DNA of 64,000 bases from Streptomyces sp. DvalAA-43 (lineage in GTDB: Bacteria > Actinomycetota > Actinomycetes > Streptomycetales > Streptomycetaceae), in NCBI RefSeq assembly GCF_900091725.1, contig NZ_FMBW01000030.1, positions 357,938 to 421,937 on the forward strand, read 5' to 3'. Positions 25,339-33,766 of this stretch are shown here, piece by piece. The notes under the pieces were generated by a model. It was not told the DNA's origin and made no database searches. It was given only the letters and a program-made list of their open reading frames with translations. Made by a program: the position numbers and the translations under genes. Position 1 is the first letter of the stretch. The number at the start of each line of letters is the position of its first letter.

Positions 25339-25674
25339 ATGTCCGTCACCCGCTCCGTCGCTCTGTTCGTCGTCGCCGCGCTCTTCGAGATCGGGGGCGC
25401 CTGGCTCGTCTGGCAGGGGGTGCGCGAGCACCGGGGCTGGATCTGGATCGGGGCGGGCGTCATCGCGCTGGGTGCCTACGGCTTCGTCGCCACGCTCCAG
25501 CCGGACGGCGAGTTCGGCCGCATCCTCGCCGCGTACGGCGGTGTCTTCGTGGCCGGCTCGATCGTCTGGGGCATGGTCGCCGACGGCTACCGCCCCGACC
25601 GCTGGGACGTGATCGGTGCGCTGATCTGCCTGGCAGGCATGGCCGTGATCATGTACGCCCCCCGCAACCACTGA
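25339..25674 (+). CDS. YnfA/UPF0060 family small membrane protein
   Basis: This 111-residue protein has four predicted membrane helices and the YnfA signature: [22 protein letters not shown] at the N terminus, [45 protein letters not shown] at the C terminus (quoted in parts). Length is normal for the family. Members are SMR-like and have been linked to efflux of cationic compounds. The gene is preceded by an AT-rich promoter stretch and followed 54 bases later by an SDR gene on the same strand. Confidence 0.93.
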   Translation: MSVTRSVALFVVAALFEIGGAWLVWQGVREHRGWIWIGAGVIALGAYGFVATLQPDGEFGRILAAYGGVFVAGSIVWGMVADGYRPDRWDVIGALICLAGMAVIMYAPRNH

Positions 25675-25728
25675 CCCCGCGCCTGCCTATCCTGGCCCCG
25701 TACCGATCAGCTGTCCGAGGAGTCCTCC

Positions 25729-26487
25729 ATGGCCGCCACCCCGATCGCCGTCATCACCGGAGCGAGCAGCGGCATCGGCGCCGCGACCGCCCGGCAGCTG
25801 GCCGCAGCCGGCTACCGCGTCGTACTGACCGCCCGCCGCAAGGACCGCATCGAGGCGCTCGCCGCCGGGATCAACGAGGCGGGCCACCAGGCGACGGCCT
25901 ACGCGCTGGACGTCACCGACCGCGCCGCGGTGGACGAGTTCGCCTCGGCGTTCCGTACCCTCGCCGTCCTCGTCAACAACGCCGGCGGCGCACTCGGGGC
26001 CGACCCCGTCGCCAGCGGCGACCCCGCCGACTGGCGCCAGATGTACGAGACCAACGTCATCGGCACGCTCAACGTCACCCAGGCCCTGCTCCCCGCCCTC
26101 ACCGAGAGCGGCGACGGCACGGTCGTGATCCTCTCCTCCACCGCAGGCCTGTCCACGTACGAGGGCGGCGGCGGCTACGTGGCCGCCAAGCACGGCGAGC
26201 ACGTCCTGGCCGAGACCCTCCGCCTGGAGATCGTCGGCACCCCGGTCCGCGTCATCGAGGTCGCCCCCGGCATGGTCAAGACGGAGGAGTTCGCCACGAC
26301 CCGCTTCCGCGGCGACACCGAGAAGGCGGCCAAGGTGTACGCGGGTGTCGACGCCCCCCTCACCGCCGACGACGTGGCCGACACCATCACCTGGGCCGTC
26401 ACCCGCCCCAGCCACGTCAACATCGACCTCCTGGTGGTCCGCCCCCGCGCCCAGGCCTCCAACTCCAAGGTCCACCGCACCGCCTGA
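25729..26487 (+). CDS. SDR family NADP-dependent oxidoreductase
   Basis: This 252-residue classical short-chain dehydrogenase/reductase has the cofactor motif TGASSGIGAATARQLAAAGYRVVLTARR. The basic residues after the second strand favour NADP(H). It has NNAGGALG, the catalytic Ser in ILSSTAG, and YVAAK as the Tyr-x-x-x-Lys pair at about residues 149-153. The PG motif VAPGMVKTEEF follows. Sequence pattern and length resemble YdfG-type serine/3-hydroxy acid dehydrogenases. The substrate cannot be stated from sequence. A clear ribosome site (CGAGGAG) precedes the ATG. Confidence 0.93.
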   Translation: MAATPIAVITGASSGIGAATARQLAAAGYRVVLTARRKDRIEALAAGINEAGHQATAYALDVTDRAAVDEFASAFRTLAVLVNNAGGALGADPVASGDPADWRQMYETNVIGTLNVTQALLPALTESGDGTVVILSSTAGLSTYEGGGGYVAAKHGEHVLAETLRLEIVGTPVRVIEVAPGMVKTEEFATTRFRGDTEKAAKVYAGVDAPLTADDVADTITWAVTRPSHVNIDLLVVRPRAQASNSKVHRTA

Positions 26488-26617
26488 GGGCGGCCAGGAA
26501 GCGGGAGGACAGGAAGCCAAAAAGGCAGAAAAGCAGGAGGGCGGCACGGCAGGAAGGGCCCCGGACACACCACCCGCGTCCGGAGCCCTTCCGTCCCGTT
26601 GTGCGCCAAGGGCCGTC

Positions 26618-27811
26618 TCAGCCCTTCACACACACGATCTGCTTGAGCTTGGCGACGACCTCCACCAGGTCCCGCTGCTGCTCGATGACCTGCTCGATCG
26701 GCTTGTAAGCGGCCGGGATCTCGTCCACGACGCCGGAGTCCTTGCGGCACTCCACACCCCGCGTCTGGTCCTCCAGATCACGCGTCGAGAAGCGCCGCTT
26801 CGCGGCGTTCCGGCTCATCTTCCGGCCGGCGCCGTGCGAGGCCGAGTTGAACGACTTCTCGTTCCCGAGGCCCTTCACGATGTACGAACCGGTCCCCATC
26901 GAACCGGGGATGATCCCGAAGTCCCCGGAACCCGCCCGGATCGCACCCTTCCGCGTGACCAGCAGGTCCATGCCCTCGTACCGTTCCTCCGCCACGTAGT
27001 TGTGGTGACAGGAGATGACCGGATCGAAGGTGACCTTGGCCTTCTTGAACTCCTTGCGGACCACGTTCTGGAAGAGCGCCATCATGACGGCGCGGTTGTG
27101 CTTCGCGTACTCCTGCGCCCAGAACAGGTCGTTCCGGTACGCCGCCATCTGCGGGGTGTCGGCGATGAACACCGCCAGGTCGCGGTCGATCAGGTCCTGG
27201 TTGTGCGGCAGCTTCTGCGCCTGCCCGATGTGGAAGTCGGCCAGCTCCTTGCCGATGTTCCGCGATCCGGAGTGCAGCATCAGCCAGACCGCACCCGACT
27301 CGTCGAGGCAGAACTCGATGAAGTGGTTGCCCGATCCGAGCGTCCCCATCTGCTTCGTGGCACGTTCCTGACGGAACTTGACCGCATTGGCCACCCCGTC
27401 GAACCGTCCCCAGAAATCGTCCCAGCCCGGCGCCCGGAAGCCGTAGAGATGGTCCGGCTCCACGGCCTCGTCGTGCATACCCCGGCCCACCGGGATGGCC
27501 TGCTCGATCTTCGACCGGAGCCGGGACAGATCACCCGGCAGGTCATTGGCCGTCAGCGAGGTCTTCACCGCGGACATTCCGCAGCCGATGTCCACACCGA
27601 CCGCCGCCGGACAGACCGCGCCGTGCATCGCGATCACCGAACCGACCGTCGCCCCCTTGCCGAAATGGACGTCCGGCATGACGGCGAGACCCTTGATCCA
27701 GGGCAGCGTGGCCACGTTGCGCAGCTGCTGCATCGCGCCGTCCTCGACCGAAGCCGGGTCGGCCCACATGCGGATGGGAACCTTCGCCCCCGGCACCTCT
27801 ACGTAAGACAT
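26618..27811 (-). CDS. rtcB: RtcB-type 3'-phosphate/5'-hydroxyl RNA ligase
   Basis: This 397-residue RtcB protein has the metal- and GTP-site motifs of the family: MPDVHFGKGATVGSVIAM, VGVDIGCGMSAV (with the metal-binding Cys and Asp), GSGNHFIEFC, HSGSRNIGKEL, CHHNYV and the guanylylation histidine region SFNSASHGAGRKMSR. The enzyme joins 2',3'-cyclic phosphate or 3'-phosphate to 5'-OH ends in RNA using GTP and Mn2+, and serves RNA repair. No rtcA or rtcR partner is adjacent. The start is the ATG at 27809-27811; the open frame upstream runs into the opposite-strand lipoprotein leader. Confidence 0.96.
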   Translation of the reverse strand: MSYVEVPGAKVPIRMWADPASVEDGAMQQLRNVATLPWIKGLAVMPDVHFGKGATVGSVIAMHGAVCPAAVGVDIGCGMSAVKTSLTANDLPGDLSRLRSKIEQAIPVGRGMHDEAVEPDHLYGFRAPGWDDFWGRFDGVANAVKFRQERATKQMGTLGSGNHFIEFCLDESGAVWLMLHSGSRNIGKELADFHIGQAQKLPHNQDLIDRDLAVFIADTPQMAAYRNDLFWAQEYAKHNRAVMMALFQNVVRKEFKKAKVTFDPVISCHHNYVAEERYEGMDLLVTRKGAIRAGSGDFGIIPGSMGTGSYIVKGLGNEKSFNSASHGAGRKMSRNAAKRRFSTRDLEDQTRGVECRKDSGVVDEIPAAYKPIEQVIEQQRDLVEVVAKLKQIVCVKG

Positions 27812-27972
27812 ACTTCCTCGATTCCCCCGAAAAGTCTGAAAGCGCAAAACCGGTGCCAAGATCGGCAAATGAGTCGGCCGACCGGCATTCACAGCGGCGC
27901 GTGCGATACACATTGTGTCCACCGGTCGCCATTGAGCGGCAACCGTTTTTCGCACGAAGGGAGCCCAGGACC

Positions 27973-28896
27973 GTGCGACGAATGGCCCACGTAACCGGCA
28001 CCGCGCTACTGGCAGCGTTCGTCGTCGGCTGCAGCGCCGACACCGGAACTGGTGGTTCCGCAGCCGACAGCAAGCCCGGCGAGACATCCGTCGCCGCCGC
28101 GGCCCCCGGCAAGTACCGCACCCTTCCCGAGCCTTGCGGCGCCGTAGCGACGTCCACGCTGAAGGACCTGCTCCCGGGCGCCGCCGAACTCTCCGAGGAG
28201 CAGCAGCAGAAGGTGTACGAAGGCACCGCCGCCGTCACCTACAACACCGACCGCCGGGTCGGCTGCAACTGGAAGTCCGAGGACCCCTCCTCCTCGCACA
28301 CCCTGTCCATCGACTTCGAGCGCGTGGTCTCCTACGACCCCGCGGTCAGCGACGACGACCGGGCCCGCGAGGTGTACACGAAGAAGGAGACGTCCGCCGG
28401 TCTGACCTCCCCCTCCGGGAGCCCCGACAGCGCGGACGGCGGCAAGGACGAAGGCACGGACAGCAGCAAGGGCGACGGCAAGGGCGACAGCTCGAAGGAC
28501 GGCACAAAGGGCACGAAGTCGGACCCCCCAGCCGACTCCGATCCCGCCTCGCACGCCCTGACCACCCCCGCCTCCACCTCCGCCTCCGAAGGCGGGAGCA
28601 CCGGCGCGACGGCCGACGAGAACACCGACGACACCACCGGCAGCTCGGCGGACAGCCTCCAGCCGCGCGTCCTCGACGACCTCGGCGACAGCGCGTTCCT
28701 GGACGATCTGCTCACCCGGGCGGGTTCCACCGCACAGCACCGCACGGTGAGCGTGGTATTTCGCACATCGAACGTCATCGTGACCGTCGAGTACACCGAG
28801 CAGCCGGCCGTCTCCACCGTGGTCCCCGACAGCAAGGAACTGCAGGAGAAGGCCCAGGCAGTGGCCCGGAACCTGGTCGACAAGTTCAGCGAATGA
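27973..28896 (+). CDS. DUF3558-type lipoprotein, first of a pair
   Basis: The GTG at 27973 has AAGGGAG nine bases upstream and gives VRRMAHVTGTALLAAFVVGCSAD, a signal peptide with lipobox VVGC. The mature protein has the DUF3558-like pattern: LPEPCGAVATSTLKDLLPGA, a second cysteine in RRVGCNWKSEDPS, and DFERVVSYDPAVSDDDRARE. A long Ser/Asp/Lys/Gly-rich spacer (residues about 155-225) splits the domain before VVFRTSNVIVTVEYTEQPAV. The protein would sit on the outer face of the membrane. The function of DUF3558 is unknown. A paralogue follows 200 bases downstream. Confidence 0.85.
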   Translation: MRRMAHVTGTALLAAFVVGCSADTGTGGSAADSKPGETSVAAAAPGKYRTLPEPCGAVATSTLKDLLPGAAELSEEQQQKVYEGTAAVTYNTDRRVGCNWKSEDPSSSHTLSIDFERVVSYDPAVSDDDRAREVYTKKETSAGLTSPSGSPDSADGGKDEGTDSSKGDGKGDSSKDGTKGTKSDPPADSDPASHALTTPASTSASEGGSTGATADENTDDTTGSSADSLQPRVLDDLGDSAFLDDLLTRAGSTAQHRTVSVVFRTSNVIVTVEYTEQPAVSTVVPDSKELQEKAQAVARNLVDKFSE

Positions 28897-29096
28897 CCCC
28901 GTCCCGGGCGCCCCTGGCCCGCGTCGCCCGCAGCCTCCGGGCCCCCGGGCGAGGCGGCGTCCGGCTGTGGTCCGTCGTACCGTGGCCCTCCGGAAACCCT
29001 CCGGAAGCAGCTTCCGGGACACCCTCCGGAACACCGGCCGACCACCCGCCCGACCATCTGGCAGCCCGACCGCCGCGCCACCCGAGTGAAGGAACC

Positions 29097-29993
29097 ATGC
29101 ACCGTTCAGCCCCGCGACTCTCCCGCATACTCGCCTGCGCCGCCGTTCCGGTGATGCTCGTCGTCGCCGGCTGCTCGTCGGACTCCGGCGACACGAAGGA
29201 ATCGGGCTCGTCCGAGTCGTCCCCCTCGGCGAGCGCGAGCAAGAAGGCGGAACCGACCGTCGAGCCCGCGAAGTTCGCCGCGCTGCCCGACCCGTGCAAG
29301 TCGATCACCAAGAAGACGGTGGCCTCGCTGGTTCCCTCGGCGAAGTCCAAGAACGGCACGGCCGCCGGCTCCAGCGACACCGCCTACCGCGCCGGCTGCT
29401 CCTGGAACGGCCTCGACGACAACGGTGTGAAGGGTTCCCAGTACCGCTGGCTCGACATCGGCTTCACCCGTTTCGACTCGGACCAGGCCCTGGGCAGCGG
29501 CGCCAAGCGCGCGCAGCAGGACTTCGACAAGCAGGTCGCCAAGGCCAAGGCGTCCGAGGGCGCCAAGAAGGTCGCGGAAGCGCCCGTCGCCGGCATCGGC
29601 GAGCAGGCCACCAAGGTCACCTACGACCTCTCCAAGACCGGTGAGGACTTCAAGTACGCGACGGTGGTGACCCGGACCGAGAACGTCGTCATCACCCTCA
29701 CCTACAACGGTGCGGGATACGCGGGCGCGAAGACCCCCTCCTCCGACGACATCCTGAAGGGCGCCGAGAAGGCGGCCAAGGAAGCGGTGGCCTCCGTCGC
29801 CGGGGCGGGGGCTGACAAGCCGTCCGGCGCGACCCCGCCGAGCGGAAAGGCCTCGGACAGCAAGCCGACCGACGACAAGTCGAGCGACGACAAGCCGAAG
29901 GACAGCAAGTCGACGGACGACAAGCCGAAGGACGACAAGTCGACGGAGAAGAAGACCTCCGCCCACAAGGCGTCCGTCAAGAAGACGAGCTAG
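29097..29993 (+). CDS. DUF3558-type lipoprotein, second of a pair
   Basis: This 298-residue protein has signal peptide MHRSAPRLSRILACAAVPVMLVVAGC, with lipobox VAGC at Cys26. DUF3558 hallmarks are LPDPCKSITKKTVASLVPSA and the second cysteine in YRAGCSWNGLDDNG, then DIGFTRFDSDQALGSGAKRAQQDF and TRTENVVITLTYNGAGY. The tail from residue about 240 is a Lys/Asp/Ser repeat (DDKSSDDKPKDSKSTDDKPKDDKSTEKK in parts), probably a disordered wall-spanning or surface linker. It is a paralogue of the preceding lipoprotein, arranged in tandem. A strong hairpin follows at 30021-30053. Confidence 0.87.
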   Translation: MHRSAPRLSRILACAAVPVMLVVAGCSSDSGDTKESGSSESSPSASASKKAEPTVEPAKFAALPDPCKSITKKTVASLVPSAKSKNGTAAGSSDTAYRAGCSWNGLDDNGVKGSQYRWLDIGFTRFDSDQALGSGAKRAQQDFDKQVAKAKASEGAKKVAEAPVAGIGEQATKVTYDLSKTGEDFKYATVVTRTENVVITLTYNGAGYAGAKTPSSDDILKGAEKAAKEAVASVAGAGADKPSGATPPSGKASDSKPTDDKSSDDKPKDSKSTDDKPKDDKSTEKKTSAHKASVKKTS

Positions 29994-30020
29994 CAACGCC
30001 CCGGCCCGGAAGCGGCCTTA

Positions 30021-30053
30021 CGAAGCCCGGTGCTCCCCGAGCGCCGGGCTTCG
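30021..30053 (+). terminator. Terminator hairpin after the DUF3558 pair
   Basis: The arms CGAAGCCCGG and CCGGGCTTCG pair perfectly over 10 bases around a 13-base loop, 28 bases after the stop codon. Confidence 0.75.
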
Positions 30054-30122
30054 CCCCTCCCCGCGCAACACGCCGCGTTCCCATGTGCCAGGCTGTGCCC
30101 GCCAGAAGTCGCGGCAGAACAC

Positions 30123-30197
30123 CGGACAGGCCGTCGGACAGGGCTCCGGACGGGCCGTCGGGCAGAACGCCGGGCGGGGCTCCGGACAGGCCGTCGG
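30123..30197. repeat. Three copies of a 16-bp direct repeat
   Basis: CCGGACAGGCCGTCGG occurs at 30123 and 30182, and CCGGACGGGCCGTCGG at 30146. The copies lie in the leader of the DUF2637 gene. The frame is open through them, but the ribosome site argues they are untranslated. Confidence 0.8.
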
Positions 30198-30259
30198 AGC
30201 AGCATCGGAACAGGGCGCCGGAACACGGCGCCGGATACGGGAAACGGGAGGGAACGCGG

Positions 30260-31723
30260 GTGGCCGCGATGCAGCTGACACGCACCCACCGGATACTCAT
30301 CGGTCTCGTGGTCGCCGGTGCGGTACTCATCGCCGCGATCGGATTCGCGGGTTCGTACGCGGCGGTGCGCGAGCTCGCCCTCCAGAAGGGCTTCGGGGAC
30401 TTCTCGCTGGTCTTCCCGATCGGCATCGACGCGGGCATCTGCGTCCTGCTCGCCCTGGACCTGCTGCTGACCTGGCTGCGCATCCCGTTCCCGCTGCTGC
30501 GCCAGACGGCCTGGCTGCTGACCGCCGCGACGATCGCCTTCAACGGCGCCGCGGCCTGGCCCGACCCGCTCGGCGTCGGCATGCACGCGGTCATCCCGGT
30601 GCTCTTCGTGGTCTCCGTCGAGGCCGCCCGGCACGCGGTGGGCCGGATCGCCGACATCACGGCCGACAAGCACATGGAGGGCGTCCGGCTCACCCGCTGG
30701 CTGCTCTCCCCCGTCCCCACGTTCAAGCTGTGGCGCCGGATGAAGCTCTGGGAGCTCCGGTCGTACGAGCAGGTCATCAAGCTCGAACAGGACCGGCTGA
30801 TCTACCAGGCCCGCCTCCAGGCCCGCTTCGGCCGCAACTGGCGCCGCAAGGCCCCCGTCGAGTCCCTGATGCCGCTGCGCCTGGCGAAGTACGGCGTCCC
30901 GCTGGCCGAGACCGCCCCCGCCGGCCTCGCCGCCGCGGGCATCGAACCCGCCCTGCTGCCCCCGGCCCCCGCCCTGCCCCAGGTCGAATCGGGCGAGTCC
31001 CAGCCCGAGTTGCCGTACGCCCCCGAGCAGCAGGACGCCCCCCACGACCCGCAGCAGCAACAGCACGAGCCACAGCACCAGCAACAGCACGGGCCGCAGG
31101 GACAGGACCAGCAGCAGTACCAGCAGCACGGCCACCCCTCCGACCCGGCCGACGCCGAGGAGTGGCCCCAGGAGGGCCCCGGCTCGCACGAGAGCCCGTG
31201 GTTCGCCGCGCCCCGGGTACCGGACGACGCGTACGAGGGCGACTACGACCCGGCGTACGTCGAGGGCCTGGAGCCGGCCCCGGTGATGGTCCCGTCCGGC
31301 CCCGGCGGCCGCACCCGCCCGCTGGGCAACGTGGGCACGATCGGCGCCGTCCCGGGCCCCCGCGCCGAGGAACACCAGCAGGAACAGTTCCAGCAGCCCC
31401 AGCAGGCCCACGAGCAGCACCAGAAACAGCAGGCCCACGAGCAGCACCAGGAACAGCTGCCGCTCCAGGAACAGCCGCAGGAGCCCGAGCCGGACCCGGC
31501 CGAGTGGGCACAGGAGGACGCGGAGTTCGCCGAGATCGCGTACGAGGTGTTCGCCGCGTTCGTGAACCAGCACAACGACTACCCGAGCGTCGACGCCCTG
31601 GACATACACGTCACGGACGGCCACAACGTCCGGCACCCGCGCAGCACGGCCCTGATCCGCCGCCTGATGCCGGAGTTCAGGAACCGCTACCACGCCGAAC
31701 TCGAAGCGGACCACATCGCCTGA
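30260..31723 (+). CDS. DUF2637 (SpdB-like) membrane protein with Gln-rich linker
   Basis: This 487-residue protein has four membrane helices in the first 130 residues: ILIGLVVAGAVLIAAIGFAGSY, FSLVFPIGIDAGICVLLALDLLLTWL, TAWLLTAATIAFNGAAAW and MHAVIPVLFVVSVEAARHAVGR. This is the DUF2637 layout also found in plasmid spread proteins. A basic cytoplasmic segment follows, then a long Gln/Pro/Glu/His-rich linker with QAHEQHQKQQAHEQHQEQ-type repeats. The C-terminal helical domain (FAEIAYEVFAAFVNQHNDYPSVDALDIHV) looks DNA-binding-like. The GTG at 30260 has GGGAGGGA six bases upstream. The role of chromosomal copies is unknown; a membrane-tethered regulator is possible. Confidence 0.85.
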   Translation: MAAMQLTRTHRILIGLVVAGAVLIAAIGFAGSYAAVRELALQKGFGDFSLVFPIGIDAGICVLLALDLLLTWLRIPFPLLRQTAWLLTAATIAFNGAAAWPDPLGVGMHAVIPVLFVVSVEAARHAVGRIADITADKHMEGVRLTRWLLSPVPTFKLWRRMKLWELRSYEQVIKLEQDRLIYQARLQARFGRNWRRKAPVESLMPLRLAKYGVPLAETAPAGLAAAGIEPALLPPAPALPQVESGESQPELPYAPEQQDAPHDPQQQQHEPQHQQQHGPQGQDQQQYQQHGHPSDPADAEEWPQEGPGSHESPWFAAPRVPDDAYEGDYDPAYVEGLEPAPVMVPSGPGGRTRPLGNVGTIGAVPGPRAEEHQQEQFQQPQQAHEQHQKQQAHEQHQEQLPLQEQPQEPEPDPAEWAQEDAEFAEIAYEVFAAFVNQHNDYPSVDALDIHVTDGHNVRHPRSTALIRRLMPEFRNRYHAELEADHIA

Positions 31724-31754
31724 GCGTGTGCCCCACGTCCGTTCGACGGCAACG

Positions 31755-31797
31755 ACGGAGGGCCGTCACCCGAATTCACCGGGTGACGGCCCTCCGT
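31755..31797. terminator. Strong bidirectional terminator between the DUF2637 gene and lysS
   Basis: The arms 31755-31771 (starting ACGGAGGGCCGTCACCC) and 31781-31797 pair perfectly over 17 bases with a 9-base loop. The hairpin lies between two convergent genes. Confidence 0.9.
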
Positions 31798-31818
31798 ACG
31801 TACGAAACAGCCGGACCG

Positions 31819-33576
31819 CTACGCGCCCAGCAGCCTGCGCACCCGCTCCGCCCCCACGGCCAGCAGCAGCGTGGGCAGCCGCGGCCCCGTGTCCCGGCTG
31901 ACCAGCAGCCGGTACAGCAGCGCGAAGAACGACCGCTGCGCGACCTTCAGCTCGGGCGTCGGCTTGGCATCCGGCTCCAGGCCCGCCAGGATCTTCGGCA
32001 CGCCGTAGACGAGCGTGGTGAGCCCGTCCAGCGACCAGTGCGAGTCCAGCCCCTCCAGGAGCAGCCGCAGCGACTCCCGTCCCTGCTCGTCCAGCGAGCC
32101 GAGGAGCTCCTTGTCCGGCTCGTCGCGCACGATCGTGCGGGCCTCGGCCGGGACCTGGCTGGTGATCCAGTTCTCGGCGCGGTCGAGACGGGGCCGGGCC
32201 TCGTCCAGCGAGGTCAGCGGGTTCTCCGGGTCCAGCTCGCTCAGGATGCGCACCGTCTGTTCGTCGTGCCCGGCCGTGATGTCGACGACCGACGCGAGCG
32301 TGCGGTACGGCAGCGGGCGCGGCGTGCTCGGCAGCTCACCGGCGGCCGTGCCGATGGCCCGCGCGTACGCGGCGGCGTCGGCCGGCAGCACCGAGCCGTC
32401 GGCGACCTTGCGGGCCAGCGAGTCCCACTCGTCGTAGAGCCGCTGGATCTCCTGGTCGAAGGCGATCTTGAAGGACTGGTTGGGCCTGCGGCGCGCGTAC
32501 AGCCAGCGCAGCAGCGGCGCCTCCATGATCTTCAGCGCGTCGGCCGGGGTCGGCACGCCGCCCTTGCTGGAGGACATCTTCGCCATGCCGGAGATCCCGA
32601 CGAAGGCGTACATCGGGCCGATCGGCTGCACGCCGTCGAAGATCTCGCGGACGATCTGACCGCCGACGACGAACGAGGAGCCCGGCGAGGAGTGGTCCAC
32701 GCCGCTCGGCTCGAAGATCACGCCCTCGTACGCCCAGCGCATCGGCCAGTCGACCTTCCAGACCAGCTTGCCGCGGTTGAACTCGCTCAGCCGCACCGTC
32801 TCGGCGAAGCCGCAGACCGTGCAGGTGTAGTTCAGCTCCGTGCTGTCGTCGTCGTACGACGTGACGGTCGTGAAGTCCTTCTCGCAGTTGCCGCAGTAGG
32901 GCTTGTACGGGAAGTAGCCGGCCGAACCGCCGCTGCCGTCGTCCTCGCTCGCCGCGCCGGAGCCCGCCTCGGCCTCCAGCTCGGCCTCGTCGACCTTCTT
33001 CTGCTGCTGCGGCTTCTTGCCGCCCTTGGCGCCCGCCGCGGCCGGGTCCTTCTTCGTCCGGTACCGGTCGAGGACCGCGTCGATGTCGGCGCGGTGCTTC
33101 ATCGCGTGGAGGATCTGCTCGCGGTAGGCGCCCGCCGTGTACTGCTCGGTCTGGCTGATGCCGTCGTACTCGACGCCCAGCTCGTCCAGCGCGGCCGTCA
33201 TGGCGGCCTTGAAGTGCTCGGACCAGTTCGGATACGCGGATCCGGCCGGGGCGGGCACCGAGGTCAGCGGCTTGCCGATGTGCTCGGCCCAGGACTCGTC
33301 GACGCCCGGGACACCGTTCGGGACCTTGCGGTACCGGTCGTAGTCGTCCCACGAGATCAGGTGCCGGACGGTGTACCCCCGGCGGCGGATCTCGTCGGCG
33401 ACCAGGTGCGGGGTCATGACCTCGCGGAGGTTGCCCAGGTGGATCGGGCCCGACGGGGAGAGGCCGGACGCGACGACGACCGGTTTGCCAGGCGCACGAC
33501 GCTCCGATTCGGCGATGACATCGTCCGCGAAGCGGGAGACCCAGTCGGCCTCGGTGCTGCTCTGACTCTGAGCCAC
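31819..33576 (-). CDS. lysS: Lysyl-tRNA synthetase, class I
   Basis: This 585-residue synthetase is of class I (archaeal-type LysRS), not the class II enzyme of most bacteria. It has the HIGH-type motif SGLSPSGPIHLGNLREV, the KMSKS-type motif GMAKMSSSKGG, and a zinc-binding knuckle with CGNC and CTVC around residues 235-270. An internal Lys/Glu/Gly-rich insertion (GAKGGKKPQQQKKVDEAELEAE) near 190-230 precedes the zinc part. The favoured start is the GTG at 33576 (reading MAQSQSSTEADW), ten bases after AAGGA; another GTG at 33585 is possible. It charges tRNA-Lys and is divergent from argS. Confidence 0.95.
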   Translation of the reverse strand: MAQSQSSTEADWVSRFADDVIAESERRAPGKPVVVASGLSPSGPIHLGNLREVMTPHLVADEIRRRGYTVRHLISWDDYDRYRKVPNGVPGVDESWAEHIGKPLTSVPAPAGSAYPNWSEHFKAAMTAALDELGVEYDGISQTEQYTAGAYREQILHAMKHRADIDAVLDRYRTKKDPAAAGAKGGKKPQQQKKVDEAELEAEAGSGAASEDDGSGGSAGYFPYKPYCGNCEKDFTTVTSYDDDSTELNYTCTVCGFAETVRLSEFNRGKLVWKVDWPMRWAYEGVIFEPSGVDHSSPGSSFVVGGQIVREIFDGVQPIGPMYAFVGISGMAKMSSSKGGVPTPADALKIMEAPLLRWLYARRRPNQSFKIAFDQEIQRLYDEWDSLARKVADGSVLPADAAAYARAIGTAAGELPSTPRPLPYRTLASVVDITAGHDEQTVRILSELDPENPLTSLDEARPRLDRAENWITSQVPAEARTIVRDEPDKELLGSLDEQGRESLRLLLEGLDSHWSLDGLTTLVYGVPKILAGLEPDAKPTPELKVAQRSFFALLYRLLVSRDTGPRLPTLLLAVGAERVRRLLGA

Positions 33577-33766
33577 GGTCTGCACGTCCTTCTCTCTTGT
33601 AGGACTCGTTGGAACACCCTTGTGGGACTCATAGGGGCTCCGCCCATTCTCCCAGGTCCGTCGGCGGCGCGAAAACGGCTTACGGCCCGCGCGAAGAAAA
33701 CGGCTTTGCACCCCGTGGAATACTGGGTGTGATCCCTTGTACTCCTACGGAAACGGCAGCCAGCCC

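Noticed and set aside
30085..33732. 1215-aa plus-strand open frame across the DUF2637 gene and lysS
   Set aside because: It passes through a 17-bp terminator hairpin and covers two well-supported genes in wrong frames. Its composition is shadow-like.
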